A stretch of DNA of 14,042 nt from positions 2,648 to 16,689 of the forward strand of contig JANBQS010000496.1 in assembly GCA_027577415.1 (NCBI GenBank), written 5' to 3'. The notes beneath the pieces were generated by a model. It worked only from the letters and a program-made list of their open reading frames with translations, had not been told where the DNA came from and made no database searches. A program made the translations under genes and the position numbers. The DNA comes from Coemansia sp. RSA 922 (Eukaryota; Kickxellomycota; Kickxellomycetes; Kickxellales; Kickxellaceae). Each line of letters starts with the position of its first letter. The first letter of the stretch is position 1. Of the stretch, positions 7,701 to 14,042 are shown in pieces.

Positions 7701-10700
7701 TTGATATCGCCAGTCGAGCCCTGGTTGAATGGAACGACAATCAGCTCCGAGCCACAAGCGCCATGAGTGCGGTACACGTCCTCAAAGAACAGTGTAGTCT
7801 TGCGGCTATAAGAAGATGTCGTAGCAATGACCTTGGCGCCGCCGCTAAGCAAGCCGCAGACAATATCGGCGCCAATCGAGCCTCGTCCGCAGCCAGTGAC
7901 AAGCGCAGTCTTGCCAGCAAACGACAAACCACTACCACATATCTCGCTCAAGCCCTCGTAGTACATCGTCGACTGTTCAGTGGAGTAAGACCACGCACCG
8001 CCAGCCGATTGCTTCTTGAGGTGGATAAGCGGTGGCATATCCCGAGCTGCTGGCTGGCGCATACGCCCGACAAAGTCCACGAATGCGGGCTCATCTGGGC
8101 GCGGCACTTCAGAGTACACCACGGTACCGTTGGGGCCAATGTCGACCTGTGGTCCAGTGGGAGTAGATAGCTCGCGATAGACCGGCGGCTGCGTTAGAGA
8201 AAGAGCGCAGGCATCGTGCAGTTTCGACACGAGCCTAATTACCGACCTCAGCGAATCATCGTTGGCGGCCTGCAAGATTGACAGCGACCCAGCAAGCATC
8301 TGAAGCAGGCCTGGATTAGAACGATTCTTCAGCCGCTGAAGGCTAGCATCGTCGACACTCGCTGGTGCATTGGCGGAGCCAGCACTACAGCCAACAATCG
8401 CCTGTTGGATCAGCTCATACGCCTCCTGCCGTGCCCAGTTCCAGCTCGAGTCAAAGAAGCGAGCTTTGCGTGAATCGAATAACGGCATCATGCCATCGGT
8501 AAACTCATCGCCTAGTTCAGCCGAGATTTTGTCGAGCTTGGCTTGCAGCTTGGCAACCTTGGCTTGCTCATCCTCGGCCAAACGTGCACCCTCGCGCAAG
8601 TCCATTCCAGCGTAGCGTGCCAGGACCTGGATCTGCTGACGGATGTGCTCGTACTGCTTCTGCTTCATCTTCTCCATCTCGGCGCTGCTAATGGTGGGCG
8701 CGCCAGTCTGGCCACTGGAGCCGCCCGGATTAGCAGAGGCGTAGGAGATACCAGCCTTAGCAGCGTACGCCTGAGCGACAGTGTCTAGCCATGACTTGGC
8801 TTCTGCATCGCCAGATAGGCGGCTGGAGGGCTCCATCGTCAGCGCTACGAGCAGCAGGGCATCTTGACGCTGTGGGCCCAGCCCATACGCCGACTGCAAA
8901 GTGCTCCGCGCCGATGACAGCGAGAATCCACCTGGCAGCTTGTTGCCAAATAGCCGTGCCAGTTGCGCCTGAGTATACTTGCCCAAGCTACCGCCAAATG
9001 CACCTATTGCACTCGCCAGGTCTTGCAACGAGAGATCCTCGGCCTTGTCCGGAACCTTGCTACCAAACTCCTTGTGCAGGTCACCGATAATCTCGTTCTG
9101 GAGCGTCGACTTGCCACCGACGAGGCTCTTGATCGACGTCGCGGTAGATACGTTAGCAAGAGAGCGCTTCATCTTGTGCGCAACAAAGGCATGCACGACA
9201 TCCAAAGTTTGAAGTGGATCGTCGACGAGTGGCGCCACGGTACCCGACGGCTGTTCTACAGGCGCAATGGGCTCAACCGCAACAGTCGTCGGGAGGATAG
9301 TAGGCTGCTCAGGCTGTGTGCTAGGAGGCGGCTCGACAACCTCCTGGCGCTGCTGAGTGTAATAGATCGCATCTCTGTCGCGCTCGACGTGCAGCACATC
9401 CACACGCTTGTCAGCAAAGGTCTCGCTCTTGAGTGTCTTGGCTGCCATACCACTAAGAACAGGACTTGCACCAATCTCGACCAAGCGACGCACGCCAAGC
9501 TTGCCGAACAAAACATCCTGAGTGTCGATCCACTGAACAGGCGAGGCAAACTGGTAGGCCAGGAGCTCGACCAGCAACGCCGCTGCAAGCCTTGCAATGT
9601 CGTCAGAGCTGTCCATAGCTGCTTCGCTCCACTTTTCAAGCACACTGGCAGTCACAGGAGACTTGGTGATGCTGTGGACGAGGCTAAAGTACTCTCGCGA
9701 CACTTCGAATGGCACAGCAGTCAGGTTGGGCACGTAGCGGAGATGAAGTGCCGAATAGTCGACGTTCTCTGGTTGGATCTTGGCTTGAAGAAGCGAGCGG
9801 AACTCATCGACACCGGGAAGTAGCTGGCTGGAGTGGAATGGCACGTCGATTCCTGGCAGCGGGATAGTCGCACGACCACGCACTGGATGGCTGTCGACGG
9901 GCTTGGCCAAGACATCGCTAACAATTGAAGAGACGTATGCTTGCCAATCGCCGTCAGTAGGAGCGCATTTTCTAGCAATGTCATCGAGAACCAGGCGCAG
10001 CACAGCCAACTGACGCAGAGTTCCAGCGACAACATACTGAGAGCCGCGTACGTTGTAGTTGACAACTTCCAATAGTCCATTGCCGTGCTCACAAATGGCA
10101 GTGACAGCCAATGTCAACACACTTCCATTGACGCCAAGACCCAAGCGCGACGGATCCACGGCGACCATGCCGTACTGCGAACAACCCTCATCATCGCGCT
10201 CGACTGTCGATTGCATGAGCATGCCACGGAAGAAGACAAGGTCCAAAATGTCCTCAAGCGTAAGTATGCTGGTCATTGAAGACAGCGCCGCATATTCGCC
10301 GAGCGAGTGGCCGGCAAATATGGCGTCCCTTTTAACCAGCGAGTTGGCGCGCATGTCGGCCACCGCTGCCGTAGCAAATGTGATCAAGATGGTCTGCGTA
10401 AACTGTGTCGAGTTGAGAAGCCCAGTGGGTGACCGGTACGTGTAGCTCGACGAGTCCAGAGTAATATCAGGAAACAGCGGAACAACCTCGCCCTTGTTAC
10501 CATTGGACCTCCTGGTAAGCGATAAGTAGCTGTGCAAAATCACTTCGCCTTTACGCCCGCCAAAGTGCACTGTCAGATCTTTGGGGTTGGTCCGAACGAT
10601 CTCGAGCAATGAGACGCCGTACTTGGTAACAATGTGCCGGTCGGCGCGGTCCCAGACATTGCGAACAGCAGCAGATTGCTTGTAGAGGTCCATGCCCATG

Positions 10701-13700
10701 CCGACCTCTTGCGAACCCTGGCCAGTAAAGACATAGGCCGTGACTGACTGCTCAATCTCAGCGGTGCACTCGAGAACTGGACCGCCACCGACCTTTGACG
10801 TAACACCCTTGACCAACATGCGCCCACTCTTCATGCCGATATGGAATAACTCGGTCCGCAGCTTGTCCCGAGGCAGTACCATTCCGACAAAGTTTGCTTG
10901 ATATACACGAATACGCTCGGGCTCGCCATTGGCAGCATAGCACTCAACCAAGGCTCTGGTCGACGCGCATGTCCACAGTCCATGAGTGACAGGACCAGGC
11001 AAGCCAACAAGATCAGCTATATATGAGTCAATATGCATCGGATTACCATCAGCCGAAAGCCTTGAATACTCCCAGTTCGAGTCGGGTACTCTGACTTGCG
11101 GCTGCAGCCCTTCATCGAAAGGAACCAACGGGAAGCCATCGTGGTCGAATAGAAGAACCTCTGAAGCCGTCTTGTGTCGGCGCAAGTACTCGATGACTGG
11201 ATCCTTTGCCGATACTCCACACTCGAAATAGACATTCGCGATATGCACCAATCGGCCCGAGGGAGCTTTGATAAAGGCGCGACCGGTAGTCAAAACGCTG
11301 GAATAGACGCTCTCGCTTTTAAAGCGATACTTGGAGTCTAGACGGAACTCGACATTTGATGCAGGCGACACGCGGACCGAAACATCTTCGCTATAGACAA
11401 ACCACTCCTTGGCCTCAAGCGCAGCTACGTCCTCCACAGTGTTCAACAGGATTGTAAATCGCTGATCCAGTTTGTGGTCAAAAGTCACGTCAATGTCGAT
11501 AAAGTCGTCGCGATACAAGAACGCCGACTCGATTGTGGCAATCTTCTGGCCGCAGCGGTAAAGATTAACAACCAACTTGGCCTTCCGCCCGATAGGAGTG
11601 TTAATTAGGCCTGTAATAACCAACTCGCTGCTGACATTCTCCCCGACCCTGAGCATCGTTGCGCCATCCACGATTCGGTACTTGTTGTACAGATGCAAGA
11701 TCTTAAGAACATCGCTGCTGACAATGGGTGAGGACAACACACGCAGCAGATTGGGCATAGTAGACACGACCAAGAAATCCATTGGCGCAAATATATCGCC
11801 ACCAACTTCATGAGAGTAGTGCTTCGAACGATTGCCGACATTTCGACAAAATGCGCGTACGTGCTCTTTGGTAATGACAAACCCGTCACTACGAAGCCGG
11901 AACTTCGTATCAGTGAGGACGGAATAATCCGTAGGCACGTCAGCGTTGTCAATCCAAGCGTCCTCATACAACTTGCGCATACGCTTGCCATGCCCTTCGG
12001 CGACAAAGCGAATGGGTGTCAAGGGTTGCTCCGGGTAATAGACAAACAAGTAGCACATAGACGTTGTGCTTGTATCCAAGGGGTAGTAGATGTTCAACTC
12101 GACGTTACTGCTCGAATTACGCTCGATCTTCAGGACACGCGTACCGCTGCAATCCACAATCTCTAGCGATTGCGGCTGAAGTCCATCCACAAGCACAGTT
12201 ACAACTTGGCCAGGGCGGGGGCGCATAACGCGGCGGACATAGTTATCGACATAGCTAGAGCCCTCGACAATCACCGGCGCAGTCAGCAAGGCGCGCAGCC
12301 AGCCATTAGTCGGGCCAGCAAGAGCATCGAGCCACACGCTGAGATCGGGCAATTGGTCCCGAGTGCTAGGCAGCTGGTATGTGCGCTTCGAGTCAGTCGT
12401 TTTCACACTGACGCTCGCTGGTAAAGCTACAGCTACTGGTCGAGCACCAATATACTCGACAATTGGGACATTTGCAGCATCGCCACCGTAGTCGCGACAA
12501 AGCAGTGCGGCAATATGGCCGTGATATACGCCGTCGAGAATGTCCTTGACCGGCTCATTGACGATGTTAGAGTAGCAGGTAGCAACTGGGCTCTGTTGAA
12601 TAAAAACCCGCTGTGGATCGTTGTCAACCACCATATCCAAGTCCTCTGACTGCCAAATGCTGTCTTTTGTAAAAGAAACGGAAAAGTCGGAGTCCAGCAC
12701 GACAATAAAAGGAACCGGCTTCTGACCACGACGCTTGCAGATGCCGACAAAGAACTGAATATCCTCGGAGTGCAGCAGTTGGGATTCTGCGGCCGGATAT
12801 CTATCCGTAAAGGACTGTGCTAGCTCGAATGGAGGCACATCCCGAAGCTCAAGCACAATCGACATTTCGGGCAAGTTCATACCAAGGCGACGCTCGGCGC
12901 GGGCAACAAAGTCGAGCACAACTCGGCGGTATGATTCGTGGATCCAGCGCTGCTGGTGCTTGACGTACATGAGCTCGACCAGGCGGCTAATGACTTCGGC
13001 ATAGGTCATCTTCTCTAGATCCACCACTCCCCCGTCAGACTTGCGGCCAAACCACAGCCTAAAGTAGTCGCTGTTGAGGCGAGCAATGATCTCGTCTTTT
13101 TGAGCCAACAGCAGCTCAGCGTGTTTCTCGCGAGGCTGACTGAGTACGGTTGATCTCAAGTCATTCACAAGCACCATGGCTCTTGTAGCAAGGACGTGGT
13201 TGAGCTCGCCATACTCGCTAATCAGGGTCATTATACCGCCACTAGGTCTGTCATAAGTCCTGTGCCATTCCGAGTCGCTCAGGCCAGGAGTAGCGACAAT
13301 TAGCTCCTTTGCTGCCAGCGATGTACCGGCCTCCTTGGCGACCATCACTCGTGATCCAAGCAAAATACCGTCGAATGGCATTGGGGCGCGGCCGAATTTA
13401 ATACTCCAGTCACCAGTAATGTACGGCAGCGAGCCCTCCGCATCGCCGAATCCAGACCCAGCAACAAGCACGATGTTGCGACATGCACGGATGGCGGCAT
13501 AGGTCTCAAGAACCGGCTGGTGAAAGTCCTCAAACGAGTGGTGGCCGCCAGCTCTCCCACCCGTCCACTGCAGCACAACGGGGAAGTCAGCGTGTGCCCT
13601 GGAAATGTTGACGACATCTCGAATAGCTCCGGCAGTGCTGGGCTTGAAGGCGACATGGCGGATGCCAGCCGAGCACAGCGAATCGATGATAGTCGTGGCA

Positions 13701-14042
13701 ATGTCGAGCGAAGGAATGCCGCCACCAATGCACAGACCAGCAATGGGTACGCCCTTAGCGCGCATACGTAGCAAGGCAGGAAACTGGAAACTCCATAGGC
13801 GCTGGTCAATGTAAATACAGTTTAGCGTAATACCCTGCCCAGGTGTGACCAGTTTTACGAGGTTGTCGATCCTGTGCTCCAAGTCGCTCTCGGTAAACAT
13901 GCCACCGCCAGCCAGTTCAGCATGATACCCAGTGTTGTTGATAGCAGCGACAAAGCTCTCGTTAACCGTTGTTGGAGTCATACCAGCAACCATGACTGTC
14001 GGCGCCCCCAACACTCGAGACATTGGCGAGTCGATGTGAAGC
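4739..14042 (-). CDS. Single-chain fungal type I fatty acid synthase (fused beta-alpha), N-terminus outside window
   Basis: Cytosolic multienzyme that makes long-chain acyl-CoA from acetyl-CoA, malonyl-CoA and NADPH. Residues are numbered from the in-window ATG at 14023, but this is not the true start: the frame stays open to the edge (LHIDSP precedes it) and the homology begins inside the enoyl reductase, so the acetyltransferase half is missing from the window. Domain order: enoyl reductase 1-385; helical/structural region 386-740; hot-dog dehydratase 740-1095 (D992, H997); malonyl/palmitoyl transferase 1096-1560 (S1240 in GHSLGEY, R1266, H1397); Pro-rich linker 1561-1602; ACP 1603-1765 (S1639 in GGKST); helical scaffold 1785-1990; ketoreductase 2035-2330 (Y2201, K2205); ketosynthase 2376-3030 (C2667, H2902, H2943). 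It ends with TAA at 4739-4741. In yeast, Fas1 and Fas2 are separate chains; here they are joined near residue 1471. The C-terminal phosphopantetheinyl transferase of Fas2 is absent. No intron is needed over 9.3 kb. All visible active sites are intact, so I expect a working enzyme once its ACP is armed in trans. Confidence 0.97.
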   Translation of the reverse strand, partial: LHIDSPMSRVLGAPTVMVAGMTPTTVNESFVAAINNTGYHAELAGGGMFTESDLEHRIDNLVKLVTPGQGITLNCIYIDQRLWSFQFPALLRMRAKGVPIAGLCIGGGIPSLDIATTIIDSLCSAGIRHVAFKPSTAGAIRDVVNISRAHADFPVVLQWTGGRAGGHHSFEDFHQPVLETYAAIRACRNIVLVAGSGFGDAEGSLPYITGDWSIKFGRAPMPFDGILLGSRVMVAKEAGTSLAAKELIVATPGLSDSEWHRTYDRPSGGIMTLISEYGELNHVLATRAMVLVNDLRSTVLSQPREKHAELLLAQKDEIIARLNSDYFRLWFGRKSDGGVVDLEKMTYAEVISRLVELMYVKHQQRWIHESYRRVVLDFVARAERRLGMNLPEMSIVLELRDVPPFELAQSFTDRYPAAESQLLHSEDIQFFVGICKRRGQKPVPFIVVLDSDFSVSFTKDSIWQSEDLDMVVDNDPQRVFIQQSPVATCYSNIVNEPVKDILDGVYHGHIAALLCRDYGGDAANVPIVEYIGARPVAVALPASVSVKTTDSKRTYQLPSTRDQLPDLSVWLDALAGPTNGWLRALLTAPVIVEGSSYVDNYVRRVMRPRPGQVVTVLVDGLQPQSLEIVDCSGTRVLKIERNSSSNVELNIYYPLDTSTTSMCYLFVYYPEQPLTPIRFVAEGHGKRMRKLYEDAWIDNADVPTDYSVLTDTKFRLRSDGFVITKEHVRAFCRNVGNRSKHYSHEVGGDIFAPMDFLVVSTMPNLLRVLSSPIVSSDVLKILHLYNKYRIVDGATMLRVGENVSSELVITGLINTPIGRKAKLVVNLYRCGQKIATIESAFLYRDDFIDIDVTFDHKLDQRFTILLNTVEDVAALEAKEWFVYSEDVSVRVSPASNVEFRLDSKYRFKSESVYSSVLTTGRAFIKAPSGRLVHIANVYFECGVSAKDPVIEYLRRHKTASEVLLFDHDGFPLVPFDEGLQPQVRVPDSNWEYSRLSADGNPMHIDSYIADLVGLPGPVTHGLWTCASTRALVECYAANGEPERIRVYQANFVGMVLPRDKLRTELFHIGMKSGRMLVKGVTSKVGGGPVLECTAEIEQSVTAYVFTGQGSQEVGMGMDLYKQSAAVRNVWDRADRHIVTKYGVSLLEIVRTNPKDLTVHFGGRKGEVILHSYLSLTRRSNGNKGEVVPLFPDITLDSSSYTYRSPTGLLNSTQFTQTILITFATAAVADMRANSLVKRDAIFAGHSLGEYAALSSMTSILTLEDILDLVFFRGMLMQSTVERDDEGCSQYGMVAVDPSRLGLGVNGSVLTLAVTAICEHGNGLLEVVNYNVRGSQYVVAGTLRQLAVLRLVLDDIARKCAPTDGDWQAYVSSIVSDVLAKPVDSHPVRGRATIPLPGIDVPFHSSQLLPGVDEFRSLLQAKIQPENVDYSALHLRYVPNLTAVPFEVSREYFSLVHSITKSPVTASVLEKWSEAAMDSSDDIARLAAALLVELLAYQFASPVQWIDTQDVLFGKLGVRRLVEIGASPVLSGMAAKTLKSETFADKRVDVLHVERDRDAIYYTQQRQEVVEPPPSTQPEQPTILPTTVAVEPIAPVEQPSGTVAPLVDDPLQTLDVVHAFVAHKMKRSLANVSTATSIKSLVGGKSTLQNEIIGDLHKEFGSKVPDKAEDLSLQDLASAIGAFGGSLGKYTQAQLARLFGNKLPGGFSLSSARSTLQSAYGLGPQRQDALLLVALTMEPSSRLSGDAEAKSWLDTVAQAYAAKAGISYASANPGGSSGQTGAPTISSAEMEKMKQKQYEHIRQQIQVLARYAGMDLREGARLAEDEQAKVAKLQAKLDKISAELGDEFTDGMMPLFDSRKARFFDSSWNWARQEAYELIQQAIVGCSAGSANAPASVDDASLQRLKNRSNPGLLQMLAGSLSILQAANDDSLRSVIRLVSKLHDACALSLTQPPVYRELSTPTGPQVDIGPNGTVVYSEVPRPDEPAFVDFVGRMRQPAARDMPPLIHLKKQSAGGAWSYSTEQSTMYYEGLSEICGSGLSFAGKTALVTGCGRGSIGADIVCGLLSGGAKVIATTSSYSRKTTLFFEDVYRTHGACGSELIVVPFNQGSTGDIKQLVDFIYKSGAAKGLGWDLDYVFPFAAVSDIGSFATNLGSHSELAQRVMLTNLMRLLGSIKDTKERLGYVTRPSLVVLPLSPNHGSFGGDGLYGECKIGLETAFNRRKSESWQDYLSIAGAVIGWTRGTGLMSGSNTVAQEIERLGVRTFSTHEMAFNILGLTHSRIRRLACRQPIWADLSGGMGDISDFGDIVGKARQTIQRKSSTLQVIAREAAFDYAAMILRGLSKPGATIDERPLAKHKHHFPAPRHYEQLQHLRHLQDMVNLDKVVVVTGYGEVGPHGNAETRWEMEAYGEFSLEGCIELAWIMGLIRHFNGTLKSTGAMYVGWVDAKTEEPIRDIDVKPRYEEYILAHTGIRLIEPEMAHGYDPDKRTILREIQIEHDMEPFEATADEAATFKAQNGGNVDIWENTSGSSWSVRFLKGALIRVPMALQADRLVAALLPTGWSPAIYGIPDDVIKQVDHVTCFALVATVEALVRSGITDPYELYQYFHVSEVGNTTGSGLGGTRSIQDMFRYSHLDRELKNDVFQETFISTIQAWINMLLMSSSGPVKPSVGACATSVLSIDAAIETIQSGKARVMIAGSVDDFVEESSVEFANMGATSDSVEDFARGRTPSEMCRPCTSTRNGFMEGQGAGIVTLMSASAAIEFGAPIYGIIAMSSTATDKQGQSVPAPGKGVLTSARELCDNNSPSRLLNFDYRRRQLRRQLSALETWRQEEIADLADMVDAPSDTVEQSAMSYANQVEEEYVQQRRSLQDVWGNEFWKGKSSISPLRGSLAVWGLTTDDIGLASFHGTSTVANDKNESDVLNTQLKHLGRTPGHVVPVVCQKWLTGHPKGPAASFMLNGVIQSLRTGLIPGNRNADNIGKELESFDYALYLSKAVQTSGIKAGLIKSFGFGQVGGELLVVHPDYLFATLAKEQLDKYNDKLQQRSVKSERYWQDTLVGNHPFVQVKSHPPFTAEQEKSVYLDPLARTKYDSKSGEYKF
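4934..6898 (-). other. FAS domain: 3-ketoacyl synthase, last domain of the chain
   Basis: Condenses malonyl-ACP with the acyl chain. Nucleophile C2667 (codon 6023-6025) lies in SVGACATS, and the two catalytic histidines are H2902 in FHGTST and H2943 in LTGHPKG. The chain ends about 65 residues after the domain, at a YLDPLAR element (3076-3082) that in yeast Fas2 lies between the ketosynthase and the phosphopantetheinyl transferase. Confidence 0.96.
7034..7921 (-). other. FAS domain: 3-ketoacyl reductase
   Basis: NADPH-dependent SDR-type reductase. It has the cofactor loop ALVTGCGRGSIGADI (2040-2054) and the YxxxK pair Y2201/K2205 in GGDGLYGECK, with NHGSFGG just before it. WTRGTGLM (2233-2240) is also typical of fungal FAS alpha. 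Confidence 0.94.
8729..9217 (-). other. FAS domain: acyl carrier protein with structural subdomain
   Basis: Carries the growing chain on 4'-phosphopantetheine. The attachment serine is S1639 (codon 9107-9109) in SLVGGKSTLQNEIIGDL. The extended fungal form is present, with the second helical subdomain (LARLFGNKLPGGF, 1688-1700) that ordinary bacterial ACPs lack. It is flanked by a Pro-rich tether (1561-1602) and a Gly/Ser-rich tether (1761-1780), which should let the ACP swing. Confidence 0.95.
9344..10738 (-). other. FAS domain: malonyl/palmitoyl transferase, spanning the beta-alpha junction
   Basis: Loads malonyl units and releases palmitate to CoA. Seen are YVFTGQGSQEVGMGMD (1097-1112), nucleophile S1240 in AGHSLGEYAALSSM, substrate-carboxylate Arg R1266 in FFRGM, and H1397 in DVPFHSS. 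In yeast-type FAS the last part of this fold comes from the alpha N-terminus; here LLVELLAYQFASPVQWIDTQ (1483-1502) supplies it in the same chain. Confidence 0.94.
10739..11806 (-). other. FAS domain: hot-dog dehydratase
   Basis: Removes water from 3-hydroxyacyl-ACP. The MaoC-like signature is clear: SADGNPMH holds D992 and H997, five residues apart as in the yeast catalytic Asp/His pair, followed by LPGPVTHGLWTCASTRALVE (1008-1027). The less conserved first hot-dog part precedes it, and its edge is approximate. Confidence 0.88.
12869..14042 (-). other. FAS domain: enoyl reductase (FMN TIM barrel), N-terminal edge cut by window
   Basis: Reduces the trans-2-enoyl-ACP double bond with NADPH and FMN. 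Visible family motifs are GMTPTTV (14-20), LAGGGMF (37-43), QWTGGRAGGHHSFED (152-166, with the HH pair that carries the proposed catalytic His), VAGSGFG (187-193) and GSRVMVAKEA (223-232, flavin phosphate side). The usual Pro in the first motif is Ala13 here, a minor change. The boundary at residue 385 is approximate. Confidence 0.93.

Noticed and set aside
8963..9823. 286-codon plus-strand open frame inside FAS
   Set aside because: Antisense to the ACP and transferase regions of FAS, where the minus frame has unmistakable motifs. The antisense translation is Arg/Leu-rich and shows no family features.
14021..14023. ATG at 14023 as the real start of FAS
   Set aside because: It lies inside the enoyl reductase, the frame remains open to the edge, and the residues before it fit the family. 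The gene continues beyond the window.

Overview
The window looks like a piece of a compact fungal nuclear genome. The main evidence is a fungal-type (type I) fatty acid synthase read from the minus strand. Its order is enoyl reductase, dehydratase, malonyl/palmitoyl transferase, ACP, ketoreductase, ketosynthase, with motifs of the fungal FAS beta and alpha chains. All three genes are open over their visible length with no intron needed. The two smaller genes encode low-complexity, probably nuclear proteins of eukaryotic character. Beta and alpha chains are fused here, as in several non-ascomycete fungi, so an early-diverging or zygomycete-like fungus (for example Kickxellomycotina) is plausible. 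That placement is inference; the sequence does not prove it.

Layout: (1) 2-1489, plus strand: the 3' part of a gene for an unrecognised protein with an acidic repeat region and an imperfect 141-bp tandem duplication. (2) 1490-2027: AT-rich spacer between converging genes. (3) 2028-3947, minus strand: an unrecognised 639-aa basic, disordered protein with a good bipartite nuclear signal. (4) 3948-4738: spacer holding the FAS 3' flank and the promoter side of gene 3. (5) 4739-14042, minus strand: single-chain FAS, running off the right edge. Its N-terminal acetyltransferase part (about 580 residues by comparison with yeast Fas1) lies outside the window.

The FAS would do all steps of cytosolic de novo fatty acid synthesis from acetyl- and malonyl-CoA on one chain. 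Active-site residues are present in every domain I could check. Two points stand out. The beta and alpha parts join with essentially no linker, inside the transferase domain. The chain also stops right after the ketosynthase, so the C-terminal phosphopantetheinyl transferase that arms the ACP in yeast-type FAS is absent, and I see no trace of it downstream in the window. No functional link between FAS and the two smaller genes is visible. I found no RNA genes, transposons, CRISPR arrays or other mobile elements.
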